In this document: positions 16,493 to 25,586 of the stretch, one piece after another | Position numbering within the stretch: the stretch's first letter is position 1 | Layout: each line of letters starts with the position of its first letter | From: Chersky-840 sp050011815 | Lineage (GTDB): Bacteria; Actinomycetota; Acidimicrobiia; Acidimicrobiales; UBA8190 | Assembly (NCBI GenBank): GCA_050011815.1 | Contig: JBEKIJ010000006.1 | Coordinates: 62,001 to 126,000, forward strand | DNA: 64,000 bases | Reading direction: 5' to 3' | Notes under the pieces: generated by a model | Database searches by the model: none | What the model was told of the DNA's origin: nothing | Seen by the model: only the letters and a program-made list of their open reading frames with translations | Position numbers and translations under genes: made by a program

Positions 16493-17695
16493 GTGCGCCT
16501 GCACTACGACGAGGAGACCGAGGAGTTTCGGCGCGAATTGCGGGCCTGGATGGAGGCCAATCTCCCCCCGTCGTCGGAGCGGTCCGAGCGGGTGCGGTCG
16601 TCGGCCCACATCCCGGAGTGGGCCCGGACCTGGCAGCGCAAGCTGTTCGACAACGGCTGGCTCGTGCCCGGTTGGCCCCCCGAGTACGGCGGGCGCAACG
16701 CCACCCCGATACAGCAGATGGTGTACTTCGAGGAGTTGGCCCGGCTGGGAGTCCCCCGCAGCTGCAACCCCCAGGGCCTCTCCATCATCACGCCTTCGAT
16801 CCTCGACTGGGGAACCGAGGAGCAGAAGGCCCGCTACGCGCTGCCCACCCTGCGAGCCGAGATCAGTTGGTGCCTGGGCATGAGCGAGCCCAACGCCGGG
16901 AGCGACCTGGCCGGACTGCGCACCCGGGCGGAGCTGCACGGAGACCGGTTCATCGTGAACGGCCAGAAGGTGTGGACCTCGGGTGCGCACCATGCCGACT
17001 ACTGCTTCTGCTTCGTGCGCACCGACCCCGAGGCGCCCAAGCACGCCGGGATCAGCGTGCTCATCATCGACATGAAGACCCCGGGGATCCAGACCCGGCC
17101 CATCGCCGAGCTCACCGACAGCGAGCATGCCGATTTCAACGAGGTCTTCTTCACCGATGTGGAGGTGCCGGCGCAGAACCTCGTGGGCGAGCTGCACCAC
17201 GGCTGGTCGGTGGCGGGAGGGTCCCTGGCGCATGAGCGGGGCATGTTGTGGATCAACGAGGCCACCGGCACCGAGAAGATCCTCGAGCGGGTCGTGACCA
17301 CCGCCACCACACCGCTGCCCGGAGGGCGGCTCCTCGCCGACGACCCCGCCTTCCGCACCACCGTGGCCCGGGCCTACATGCAGACCCAGGCCTTGAAGTT
17401 GCTCGGCTACCGGGGCTTCGCCAAGTTCGCCAAGGGGATGAAGCCGTCGGAGCATTCGGTGCTCAAGCTCCTGGGGAGCGAGCTGCGCCGGGGCCTCGCC
17501 CTCGACGTGGGTGAGGCGATGGGGGCGAGGGGGCTCGACCTGTCGCGTCACGAGGCGCCCTCGGTGGGCCGCGGGGAGAGCGAGGCCTGGCTGGTGCACT
17601 GGCTGCAGAGCTTCTCGGGCACCATCGCCGGGGGGACGTCGGAGATCCAGCGCAACATCATCGCCGAGCGCGTGCTCGGCTTGCCGCGCAAGTAG
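16493..17695 (+). CDS. Acyl-CoA dehydrogenase
   Basis: A 400-residue FAD-dependent acyl-CoA dehydrogenase introducing an alpha-beta double bond. The substrate/FAD segment reads WCLGMSEPNAGSDLAGL and the C-terminal motif GGTSEIQRNIIAERVLGLP is typical. The IYEG glutamate position of MCAD is replaced by glycine; E248 in LAHERGM, the isovaleryl-CoA dehydrogenase-type position, is a plausible catalytic base. It is the first gene behind operator site 2 and precedes two CoA ligases in the same direction (20 bp and then an overlap), so probably forms an operon with them. Confidence 0.93.
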   Translation: MRLHYDEETEEFRRELRAWMEANLPPSSERSERVRSSAHIPEWARTWQRKLFDNGWLVPGWPPEYGGRNATPIQQMVYFEELARLGVPRSCNPQGLSIITPSILDWGTEEQKARYALPTLRAEISWCLGMSEPNAGSDLAGLRTRAELHGDRFIVNGQKVWTSGAHHADYCFCFVRTDPEAPKHAGISVLIIDMKTPGIQTRPIAELTDSEHADFNEVFFTDVEVPAQNLVGELHHGWSVAGGSLAHERGMLWINEATGTEKILERVVTTATTPLPGGRLLADDPAFRTTVARAYMQTQALKLLGYRGFAKFAKGMKPSEHSVLKLLGSELRRGLALDVGEAMGARGLDLSRHEAPSVGRGESEAWLVHWLQSFSGTIAGGTSEIQRNIIAERVLGLPRK

Positions 17696-17715
17696 CCACA
17701 GCACAGGGAGGGACC

Positions 17716-19038
17716 ATGCCGAGCTACGGACCTGAGGTCCTGGGGCCCCCGCCCCGGGACCCCGAACAGAAGTACTGGGACCCCGAGGTCCAGACCATGG
17801 ACCCCGAGAAGCGCCGTGCCCTGCAGAACGAGCGCCTGGCCACGCTCTTGCACAAGGTCTTCGAGAACCCCGTCCCGCTCTTCAAGGACAAGCTCACCGC
17901 GGCCGGCATCGGCGCCCCCGAGGACGTGAAGACCGTCGACGACCTCCGCCACGTGCCGTTGACACTGAAGCAGGACCTGCGCGACTCCGAGACCGAGCAC
18001 CCGCCCTTCGGCCGGTACCGGTTCACCGATCCCCGCGCCGCGGTGCGGCTGGGGACGTCCACGGGCACGACGGGGACACCCACCATCTCGCTGTGGACCC
18101 GGCGCGACATCTGGATCGAGTACGAGTCCTCGGCCCGCACCTGGTGGCGCATGGGATACCGGCCCGGGATGATCGCCACCCACGCCCATCCCGCCTATCT
18201 CTACGGCGGCGGTCCCATGTTGTCGGGGTCCTATGAGTACTTCGGGATGCTCAACATCTGGGTGCCCCCGCCCGACACCGACGAGGCCGCCGAGCAGGGC
18301 CTGCGGTTCTGGACGCGGGTGAAGCCCGACATCCCCTTCATGGGGTTCTCGACGGGCCGGTTCTTCGAGGTGGCGGCCAAGCTGGGCATCGACCCCAAAG
18401 ACGCCGGGCTCGAGTTCAAGGGGATGCCCGGCTTCGGCATGGGCAAGGGCATGCCCCTCATGACGGCGGGGGCCGAGTGCTACGCCTATGTGGGCGGGGC
18501 CTGTGGCCAGCTCCCCGGGGCCCACATCAACGAGGACTGGGGCGTGGTCCAGGCCGTCGACCCCGCCACCGGCGAGGAGGTCGCCGACGGGGAGTGGGGC
18601 GACCTCGTCGTCACCACCCTCGACCGCGACAACGGGCTGCTGCGTTACGACCTCGAAGAGGCGTGCGCCATCCTGCGCGAGCCGTGCCCGTGCGGGGAGA
18701 CGAGCATCAGAGGGCTGTGGGGGGGTCGGTTCAAGGACCTCATCGCCGTGCAGGGCACGCGCTTCCAGGCCAACGAGGTCGAGTCCGCCCTGCGGGGTGT
18801 CCCCGACGTGACCGAGCCCACCCTGGAGTGGCAGATGGTACGCCCCGTCGACGAGTCGCGGCCGGTGACGGTGCGCGTCGAGCGGGGCTCGGGGGCGCCC
18901 GGCGACGACACCGAGGTGGCGCGCAAGTGCGCCGCCGCGCTGCACGAGCGGCTGGGCATCGAGACCATCGTCGAAGTGCTCGACCGCGAGACCATCCCCC
19001 GGTCGGGGTACAAGGCGGCCCGGGTGGTCGACGAGTGA
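17716..19038 (+). CDS. Phenylacetate-CoA ligase-like (PaaK family) AMP-dependent ligase
   Basis: A 440-residue adenylate-forming enzyme of the PaaK type, the length normal for that family. The P-loop is LGTSTGTTGTPTISLW. The central part has MTAGAECYAYVG, GEWGDLVVTTLDRDNGLLRYDL and the Cys-rich stretch EPCPCGETSIRGLWGGRFKD that is typical of PaaK-like enzymes, and the C-terminal segment ends IPRSGYKAARVVDE with a candidate lysine. It should convert an aromatic or cyclic carboxylate to its CoA thioester. It is followed by a GTGA overlap with another ligase-like gene. Confidence 0.88.
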   Translation: MPSYGPEVLGPPPRDPEQKYWDPEVQTMDPEKRRALQNERLATLLHKVFENPVPLFKDKLTAAGIGAPEDVKTVDDLRHVPLTLKQDLRDSETEHPPFGRYRFTDPRAAVRLGTSTGTTGTPTISLWTRRDIWIEYESSARTWWRMGYRPGMIATHAHPAYLYGGGPMLSGSYEYFGMLNIWVPPPDTDEAAEQGLRFWTRVKPDIPFMGFSTGRFFEVAAKLGIDPKDAGLEFKGMPGFGMGKGMPLMTAGAECYAYVGGACGQLPGAHINEDWGVVQAVDPATGEEVADGEWGDLVVTTLDRDNGLLRYDLEEACAILREPCPCGETSIRGLWGGRFKDLIAVQGTRFQANEVESALRGVPDVTEPTLEWQMVRPVDESRPVTVRVERGSGAPGDDTEVARKCAAALHERLGIETIVEVLDRETIPRSGYKAARVVDE

Positions 19039-20567
19039 AAGACGCCCTGCACGACCTCACCCTGGCCGACGTGCTGCGCGCCCATGTCGGGACGCGGCCC
19101 GACTCCCTGGGTGCGGTGTGCGACGAGCACCGCCTCACCTACAAGGCCCTCGACGCCCGGGTGAACCGACTCGCCAACGCCCTCGCGGCGCGCGGGGTGG
19201 GCACCGGGGACCGGCTGTTGTGGCTCGGGCAGAACTGCCACCGGCTCCTCGAGTGCCTGCTGGCGGCGGCCAAGCTCGGGGCGGTGTTCTGCCCCGCCAA
19301 CTGGCGCCAGAGCGTGGCGGAGTTCGCCTTCGTGATCGGCGACAGCGACCCCGCCGTCGTCTTCTTCCAGGAGTCCGAGATCGGCGACACCCTGCGCCAG
19401 GCGCGCCAGGAGAGCGGGTCGGGGGCCCTGTGGATCGGGCACGACGGGGCCGGGGAGGACGGCTACGAGGCCTTCCTGGCCGGCGGGGCGGACCACGACC
19501 CCGGCGCCGACGACGACGAGCGGGCCTCGGTGCTCATGATGTACACCGCCGCGTTCACCGGGAGCCCCAACGGCGCCCTGCTCTCCAACCGCGCCCTCGT
19601 GATCCAAGGGTCCTTCATCGCTCTGGTCCAGGGGGTGGGATCGGACTACGTGTACCTCAACTGCGGGCCGCTGTTCCACGTGGCCACGTTCATGACCACC
19701 CTGGCTACGTTCCTGTCCGGGGGCAACAACGTGTTCACCCCCCGGGTCGACGCCGAGGAGCTGTGCCGGCTCATCGCCGAGGAGCACTGCACCGGCGGGT
19801 TCATCATGCCGCCCACCATGGACCAGATCATCGAGCTCAACGCCGATGGCCGGTTCGACCTCAAGAGCCTGCGGGGGTTCCCCGGGAAGCCGGAGTGGAC
19901 GGCGATGATCACCGTCGACGACAGCCCCTGGGGGCGGCGCCCCGCCGGCTACGGCCAGACCGAGGTCATGGGGCTCGCCACCTTCAACGCGCTGCAGCCC
20001 AGCATCGGTTCGAGCGGTCGGCCCGCGCCGTTCGTGCGCATCACCACCCTCGACCCCGACGGTGCGGAGCTCGGCCCCGGCGAGACGGGGGAGATCGCGG
20101 TGCGGGGGCCCACGGTGATGAACGGGTACTTCAACCGCGACGAGCTGAACCGACAGCGCCAGGCCGGGGGGTGGCACCACACCAACGACCTGGGCCGCGT
20201 CGAGGTGGACGGGTCGCTCACCTTCATCGGGCCCAAGACCCGCCTCATCAAGTCGGCGGCCGAGAACATCTATCCCACCGAGGTGGAGGGGTGTCTCCGA
20301 CAGCACCCCGCCGTGGCCGACGCTGCGGTCATCGGCGTTCCCGACCGCACCTGGGGGCAGAACGTCACCGCCGTGGTGGTGCTGCGCGACGGGGCGAGCG
20401 CCGGTGCGGCGGAGATCATCGACCACTGCCGGGAACGGATCGCCTCGTACAAGAAGCCCAAGCAGGTGGAGTTCACCGACGTCCTCCCCCGCAACGGCTT
20501 CGCCATCGATTACGACGCCCTCGACGCGAAGTACGGTGGCGGCGGTTACCCGGGTGCGGGTCGCTGA
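19035..20567 (+). CDS. Acyl-CoA synthetase-like protein with altered P-loop and no C-terminal catalytic lysine
   Basis: A 510-residue protein of the adenylate-forming superfamily with a full N-terminal domain (LTYKALDARVNRLANAL) and a recognisable hinge (DLGRVEVDGSLTFIGPKTRLIKSAAENIYPTEVE). The usual YTSGTTGxPKG P-loop reads YTAAFTGSPNGALL (residues 170-183), losing the Thr/Ser-Gly-Thr core and the lysine. The C-terminal PRTxxGK lysine motif is replaced by LPRNGFAIDYDAL. Adenylation by the standard mechanism is therefore doubtful. It may act only in thioester formation, use another carrier, or work as a partner of the upstream PaaK-like ligase. Start overlaps the preceding stop (GTGA). Confidence 0.85.
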   Translation: MKDALHDLTLADVLRAHVGTRPDSLGAVCDEHRLTYKALDARVNRLANALAARGVGTGDRLLWLGQNCHRLLECLLAAAKLGAVFCPANWRQSVAEFAFVIGDSDPAVVFFQESEIGDTLRQARQESGSGALWIGHDGAGEDGYEAFLAGGADHDPGADDDERASVLMMYTAAFTGSPNGALLSNRALVIQGSFIALVQGVGSDYVYLNCGPLFHVATFMTTLATFLSGGNNVFTPRVDAEELCRLIAEEHCTGGFIMPPTMDQIIELNADGRFDLKSLRGFPGKPEWTAMITVDDSPWGRRPAGYGQTEVMGLATFNALQPSIGSSGRPAPFVRITTLDPDGAELGPGETGEIAVRGPTVMNGYFNRDELNRQRQAGGWHHTNDLGRVEVDGSLTFIGPKTRLIKSAAENIYPTEVEGCLRQHPAVADAAVIGVPDRTWGQNVTAVVVLRDGASAGAAEIIDHCRERIASYKKPKQVEFTDVLPRNGFAIDYDALDAKYGGGGYPGAGR

Positions 20568-20569
20568 CC

Positions 20570-20591
20570 GTCGAAGAAGAGTCGAAGAAGA
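20570..20591 (+). repeat. Tandem duplication of an 11-bp unit (GTCGAAGAAGA x2)
   Basis: Two perfect head-to-tail copies lie between the ligase-like gene and the lipoprotein gene, immediately before the AGGAG ribosome-binding site. The adenine-rich stretch may help keep the site unstructured. Confidence 0.6.
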
Positions 20592-20601
20592 GGAGCCCTC
20601 C

Positions 20602-21387
20602 GTGCGTGACGCATCTGCTTGCCCGGCAACGTCGCGCGCCTCACGGGCCACAGTCGGTGCCGCCTGTCTCATCGGCCTCCTGGTGACCGGCGTCGTGCTC
20701 AGCGCCTGCAGCTCGACCAACGCCGGCACGTCGTCGACGTCCACCACCCCGGCCGCCTCGAGCGCCACCACCTCGGGGGGGTCGTCGTCAGGGGGCTCCT
20801 CGGACTCGAGCCAACTCCAGGCCCTGTCCTCGGCGGTGCAGTCGGGCGAGCACGCCAGCTACAAGGCGGTGTACACCTCGCAGAGCTCGAGCGGCACCAG
20901 CCAGACCATCACCATCGAGCAGATGCCCCCGAAGTCGGTGTTCTCGACCACGAGCGGGTCCGTGATCGACGACGGGACCCACACCTACTTCTGCAGCACC
21001 AGCGGCGGTGCGGAGCAGTGCGTGACCGAGTCGTCGGGTGGGACGAACCCCTTCGCCTCGATCACCGCTCTCTTCAGCCCGACGACGCTGCTCAACGAGT
21101 TCCATGCCGCCCAGGCCGCGGCGGCCGCCCACAGCGCGGGCTACAGCGTGGCGTTCTCCTCGGGCTCCTACGCCGGGCTCGCCGCCAAGTGCCTCGACTA
21201 CACCGGCGCGGGGCAGACGGTGAAGTACTGCGTCACCGACACCGGCATCCTCGCCTACGCCCAGTCGACGGGGGGCACCTTCGAGTTGACGAGCTTCTCG
21301 ACGTCCCCCGCCGCCGGCGACTTCTCGTTGCCGTCGGGGGCCACCGTGGTGACGATCCCCAACGTGTCGCTCCCGACCTCGCCCTGA
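20602..21387 (+). CDS. Putative lipoprotein of unknown function
   Basis: A 261-residue secreted protein. The N-terminus has Arg residues, a hydrophobic stretch (GAACLIGLLVTGVVL) and a lipobox LSAC with C36 as the lipid attachment site. A Ser/Thr/Gly linker (about residues 37-70) leads to a folded domain with YKAVYTSQSS, FCSTSGGAEQC and LDYTGAGQTVKYCV; several cysteines could form disulfides. The organisation resembles mycobacterial LppX/LprG-like lipoproteins only in general outline. A GTG start is chosen because AGGAG is 7 bases upstream. It may belong to the operon of the CoA ligases. Confidence 0.75.
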   Translation: MRDASACPATSRASRATVGAACLIGLLVTGVVLSACSSTNAGTSSTSTTPAASSATTSGGSSSGGSSDSSQLQALSSAVQSGEHASYKAVYTSQSSSGTSQTITIEQMPPKSVFSTTSGSVIDDGTHTYFCSTSGGAEQCVTESSGGTNPFASITALFSPTTLLNEFHAAQAAAAAHSAGYSVAFSSGSYAGLAAKCLDYTGAGQTVKYCVTDTGILAYAQSTGGTFELTSFSTSPAAGDFSLPSGATVVTIPNVSLPTSP

Positions 21388-21394
21388 GAGGGGC

Positions 21395-22525
21395 TCACAG
21401 CCCGAGCAGGTGCGAGAGCTGCTCGAGGTGCTCGGAGCCCGTGCCGAAGAGCGCGGCGCCGGACTTGGCCCGCTTCACGTAGAGGTGCATGTCGTGCTCC
21501 CAGGTGTAGCCGATGCCGCCCAGGCACTGGATGCCCTCGGTGGTGAGCAGTTTCTGGCAGTCACCGGCGCTGGCCTTGGCCATGGCCACGGCCACGTCGC
21601 GGCGTTCGTCGGACTCGGCGATGGCTGCCGCCGCGAAGTACGCCGTGGCCCGGGCCGCCTCGAGCGAGACGTACATGTTGGCCAGCTTGTGCTTGATGGC
21701 CTGGAAGGAACCGATCTTCACCCCGAACTGCTCGCGCTCTTGGACATAGGCGTGGACGATGTCGAAGATCGACTGGCAGGTCCCCACCATCTCGGCCGCC
21801 AGGGCCACGGTCGCTTCCTGGACCACGGCGCGCAGCACGGCCCCTGACGACGGCGAGGGGGTGCGCAGAACGCGGTCGTCCTCCACGCGCAGGGCGTCGA
21901 GGGTGACCGTGGCGTAGTTGCGGCTGGCGTCGAGGGCCACCATGGGCTCGACGTCGTAGGCGGACCGGGGGACCACGAAGAGGCCCACGCCGTCGTCACC
22001 GGAGGTCCCCGCCAGGCGCGCCGCCACCACGACCTCGTCGGCGGACTCGGCGTCGAAGACGAACTGCTTTTCCCCGGTGAGGACGAAGCCGGTGCCGTCG
22101 GGCACCGCCGTCGTCGAGATGCCGGCCGGCGAGAAGTCCCCGGGGGCCTCGGCCACCGCCAGGGTGCCCACGATGCCGTCACGGGCCACCGCACCCAGGA
22201 AGCGGTGACGCTGCTCGGAGCTGCCCGCCCCCAGCACGGCGGGGACGAACTGGGTGGCGGTGGCCAGGAACGGGGCCGGGCACAGGACCCGGCCGAGTTG
22301 CTCGCACACCACGGCCAGCTCCACGAACCCGAGCCCGAGACCGCCGTCGGGCTCGGGGACCGCCAGTGCCGGCCAGTCGAGCTCGACCATGCGGGTCCAC
22401 AGCGCTTCGGCGGGCTTGTGCTCCTCGACGACGCTGCGCACCACGGAGATGGGGCACTCGCGCTCGAGGACGGCGCGCACCGACTCCTGGAGGGCCTGCT
22501 GGTCGTCGGAGAGCTCGAGTTCCAC
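21395..22525 (-). CDS. Acyl-CoA dehydrogenase
   Basis: A 376-residue acyl-CoA dehydrogenase. Conserved blocks include GGLGLGFVELAVVCEQLGR, REQFGVKIGSFQAIKHKLA and CLGGIGYTWEHDMHLYVKRA. The canonical catalytic glutamate motif (YEGT) is absent; the equivalent region reads ALFGTGSEHLEQL, a form common in actinobacterial subunits that work as alpha2-beta2 heteromers, such as ChsE types. It is the last gene of a minus-strand group starting at 27767 and lies 3 bp after the CoA ligase gene. GTG start. Confidence 0.9.
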   Translation of the reverse strand: MELELSDDQQALQESVRAVLERECPISVVRSVVEEHKPAEALWTRMVELDWPALAVPEPDGGLGLGFVELAVVCEQLGRVLCPAPFLATATQFVPAVLGAGSSEQRHRFLGAVARDGIVGTLAVAEAPGDFSPAGISTTAVPDGTGFVLTGEKQFVFDAESADEVVVAARLAGTSGDDGVGLFVVPRSAYDVEPMVALDASRNYATVTLDALRVEDDRVLRTPSPSSGAVLRAVVQEATVALAAEMVGTCQSIFDIVHAYVQEREQFGVKIGSFQAIKHKLANMYVSLEAARATAYFAAAAIAESDERRDVAVAMAKASAGDCQKLLTTEGIQCLGGIGYTWEHDMHLYVKRAKSGAALFGTGSEHLEQLSHLLGL

Positions 22526-22528
22526 CGG

Positions 22529-24649
22529 CTAGCCCGCCGTGACCACGAGGGAGTCGACGGCCACAGCCCCATGGGCGCGCACCACCACGGGGTTGAGGTC
22601 GAGCTCGACGAGCTTGTCGCCGCAGGCCGAGGCCAGGCGGGCCACGGCCAGCACCACGTCGACGAGGGCTTTGACGTCACCGCGCTCGCGGCCGCGCGCC
22701 CCGGTCAGCAAGGGGTAGCCGCGCAGGCCCTTCACCATCTCCTGGGCGTCGCGACGGTCGATGGGCAGGGGCCGGACCGCCACGTCCTTCAGGACCTCGG
22801 CGAAGACCCCGCCCGTGCCCACGAGCACGGCGGGGCCGAATACCGGGTCGCGGGTGACCCCCACGATCATCTCGGTCCCGCCCATCACCATCTCCTGGAT
22901 CTGGACGCCCTCGATGCGCGCCCCGCGCTTGGCCCGCAGGGCCCGGTCGACGAGCTCGGTGTAGACGGCCTTGGCCTCGGACGCCGAGGCCACCGACAGG
23001 CGCACCAGCCCGGCGTCGGACTTGTGGGGGAAGTCGGGCGAGGCGATCTTCATGACCACGGGGAAGCCGATGGACTGCGCCAGGCGGGCCGCCTCGGCGG
23101 CGGAGTGGGCCAACCCCTCTCCGGCCAGGGGGACGTGGAAGGACTCGAGCAGTTGTCGCGAGGCGTCGGCACCCAGGGGGGAGGGCCCCGGGCCGGCTCC
23201 GTCGGTGAGTGCGGACAGTGCCTCTTTGGGGAGGCGGCTCGACATGGCCTTGCGGGGGCGGAACGAGGAGGAGGCCTCTTGGTACCGGGCGAAGGTGTGC
23301 AACGCCGCGAAGCAGTTGCGGAACGACCGGAACATGGGGACCCCGGCGTCGATGAGGGTGCGGAATCCCTGCTCGTCGGTCTTGAAGGAGTTCCAGGTCA
23401 CCACGATGGGCTTCTTGATCTCGTCGATGAAGGCCACGATGTCCTCGGCGAACCGGTCGGTGAGCCGGCCCAGGGCCCCGGTGAGCCCGATCACGATGAT
23501 GTCGATGCCGGGGTCGGCGGCCACGAGCTCGAAGACGCGCTTTCTGTCCTCGAGGGGAGCGGAGATGAGGAACTGGGCGCCGTTGTCGACGGGGTTGGCG
23601 ACGGTGAGGTAGTCGGGGATCATCTCGCGCAGCCCGGCCTGGGTGCGCGCCGACAGGGTGGGCACCGGCACGCCGCTCGACTCGGCCACCTCGGCCATGA
23701 GCGTGCCCGAGCCGCCCGAGATGGAGTAGAGACAGCACCGCCCCCCGGTGCCGGCCGGCAGCTTGGCGAAGAGCGCGGCGGTCTCCAGGAGCTCGTCGAG
23801 GTCGCGGACGCGCACCACCCCGTACTGGGCGAAGAGCCCTGCCACCACGGCGTCGGATCCCGCCAGGTGGCCGGTGTGCGAGCTCGCCATGCGCGTCCCC
23901 GCCTCGGTGCTCCCCATCTTGAGCGCCACCACGGGCTTGCCCTGGGAATTGGCGGCCTCGAGGGCCCGGCGGAGCTTGGCGGGGTGCTTGAACCCCTCGA
24001 AGTAGCCGGCGATGACATCGGTGTCGTCGTCGTAGGCGAAGTACTCGATGAAGTCGGCCGCCTCGAGGTCGAGCTCGTTCCCCGTCGGCACCCACCGGCT
24101 GAAGGCCACCCCGAACTCGGTGCCCTGGACCAGGGGGCGACCCTGATGGCCGCTCTGGGTCACGAGCCCGATGCGGCCCCCCCGCCGGGTGGGCGGCTCG
24201 GGAAGGACCTCGAAGGCGTTGGTGTTGGTGTTGGGGCCGAAGACGCGGATGCCGTAGCGACGGGCCACCTCGCCCACCTCGCGCTCGAGGGCGGCGCCGG
24301 CCTCTCCCACCTCGCTGAAGCCGGCGGTGAAGATGAGGACGTAGGGCACGCCGTGCTTGCCGCACTCCTCCACCACCTTGGCCACGAGCCGCGTCCCCAC
24401 GTTCACCACGGCCAGGGTGATCTCGGCGGGGATGTCGGTCACGTGCTCGTAGACGGGGATGTCGCCGACGGTGCCGCCCTTGGCGTTCACCAGGTACCAG
24501 CGGTCACCCCAGCGTTCCCCGTGCGCGGCCCGCAGCCGCTCGGGCTTGGCGTTGCGGTTCACCGATCCGACGAGGGCCACCGCCTTGGGGTGGAAGAACT
24601 CCTCGAGGTCGGCGCGTTGCTGGACCACGGCGCGCTTGGGTGATGCCAC
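22529..24649 (-). CDS. Acyl-CoA synthetase (ADP-/NDP-forming), fused alpha-beta type
   Basis: A 706-residue protein with three parts: an N-terminal CoA-binding Rossmann domain (FHPKAVALVGSVNRNAKPERL), a succinyl-CoA-ligase-like flavodoxin domain with the phosphohistidine site MASSHTGHLAGSD, and a C-terminal ATP-grasp domain (FPVVMKIASPDFPHKSDAGLVRL, VGTGGVFAEVLKD, ELDLNPVVV). It interconverts acyl-CoA + ADP + Pi and acid + CoA + ATP, or works in the activating direction. It is the fourth gene of the 27767-21395 operon, after two SDRs. A conserved KSDAG and PHK support an active enzyme. GTG start. Confidence 0.92.
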   Translation of the reverse strand: MASPKRAVVQQRADLEEFFHPKAVALVGSVNRNAKPERLRAAHGERWGDRWYLVNAKGGTVGDIPVYEHVTDIPAEITLAVVNVGTRLVAKVVEECGKHGVPYVLIFTAGFSEVGEAGAALEREVGEVARRYGIRVFGPNTNTNAFEVLPEPPTRRGGRIGLVTQSGHQGRPLVQGTEFGVAFSRWVPTGNELDLEAADFIEYFAYDDDTDVIAGYFEGFKHPAKLRRALEAANSQGKPVVALKMGSTEAGTRMASSHTGHLAGSDAVVAGLFAQYGVVRVRDLDELLETAALFAKLPAGTGGRCCLYSISGGSGTLMAEVAESSGVPVPTLSARTQAGLREMIPDYLTVANPVDNGAQFLISAPLEDRKRVFELVAADPGIDIIVIGLTGALGRLTDRFAEDIVAFIDEIKKPIVVTWNSFKTDEQGFRTLIDAGVPMFRSFRNCFAALHTFARYQEASSSFRPRKAMSSRLPKEALSALTDGAGPGPSPLGADASRQLLESFHVPLAGEGLAHSAAEAARLAQSIGFPVVMKIASPDFPHKSDAGLVRLSVASASEAKAVYTELVDRALRAKRGARIEGVQIQEMVMGGTEMIVGVTRDPVFGPAVLVGTGGVFAEVLKDVAVRPLPIDRRDAQEMVKGLRGYPLLTGARGRERGDVKALVDVVLAVARLASACGDKLVELDLNPVVVRAHGAVAVDSLVVTAG

Positions 24650-24664
24650 GACGGACCGCCGCCC

Positions 24665-25498
24665 TCAGCCGGCCGGGGTCTCGCCCGACAGCACCGAGAA
24701 GTCGAGGCGCGAGGTGAGCATGCCGGCCGAGAAGCCCCCGTCGGCGTAGACGTTGGTGCCGGTGATATAGCCCGCCGCGTCACTGTTGAGGAACACCACC
24801 AGGTGGCCCTGCTCCTCGGGCGTGGAGTTGCGACCACCGAGGGGCTTGGGGAACCGGTCCATGAAGTCCTTGCCCATGTAGGCCTCGAACGAGGGCATCA
24901 TCGGGGTCTGGGTCGGTCCCGGGCTCGTGCAGTTGACGCGGATGCCCTTGGGGGCGAGGTCCAGGGCGGCGTGCAGCGTCCAGATGATGATGGCCTGCTT
25001 CGACAGCAGATACCCCTCGCCCACCGCGGCGGGGTGCTCCTCGCACCAGGTCCGGGCCTCGGCGTAGCCGGGGGTGGCGATGAGCGGCGCCACCTGGTCC
25101 ATGACGTTCTCCCACCCGAAGGCCCCCGCCGAGGAGATGGTGACCACCGCCGAGCCCGGCGCCATGAGCTTCGCCGCCAGCGTGGTCAGGTGGCGCGCCG
25201 CGATGAAGTTCACGAGCATCACGTCGAGTCCCGAGAACGGCGGTCCGGGCAGGCCCGCGCAATTGAACAGCGCGTCGAGGGGGCCGCCCAGGGCCGAGAG
25301 GGCGGACTCGATGGCCCCCGGGTCGCGCAGGTCGACGGGGCGGTAGCTGGCCACCTCGGACTCGGGCTCCTTCACGTCGAACACGTGGACCTCGGCGCCC
25401 AGCTCGAGCAGGTCCCGGACGGCGGCCGCCCCCATCCCCGATCCGCCCCCACCGCTCACGAGCACCCGCTTGCCCTCGTAGCTCCACACGCCCGCCAT
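24665..25498 (-). CDS. Short-chain dehydrogenase/reductase
   Basis: A 277-residue SDR of the classical type resembling coniferyl-alcohol or 3-alpha-hydroxysteroid dehydrogenases. The cofactor motif is SGGGGSGMGAAAVRDL, NCAGLPG replaces NNAG, the catalytic Ser is in TISSAGAFGW and the Y-x3-K pair in GYLLSKQAI, after a long loop typical of the 3-alpha-HSD subgroup. The ATG at 25498 has GAGGAGG 5 bases upstream; longer readings are not supported. It lies 88 bp after another SDR gene in the same operon. Confidence 0.9.
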   Translation of the reverse strand: MAGVWSYEGKRVLVSGGGGSGMGAAAVRDLLELGAEVHVFDVKEPESEVASYRPVDLRDPGAIESALSALGGPLDALFNCAGLPGPPFSGLDVMLVNFIAARHLTTLAAKLMAPGSAVVTISSAGAFGWENVMDQVAPLIATPGYAEARTWCEEHPAAVGEGYLLSKQAIIIWTLHAALDLAPKGIRVNCTSPGPTQTPMMPSFEAYMGKDFMDRFPKPLGGRNSTPEEQGHLVVFLNSDAAGYITGTNVYADGGFSAGMLTSRLDFSVLSGETPAG

Positions 25499-25586
25499 GC
25501 CGTCCTCCTCGTCGTCGCCCCGTCGGGGCGTGCTCAAGTGTCGTTCGATCTCGGTTGTTCGATCCCGGTCCTCCGGTGGGGCGCGC

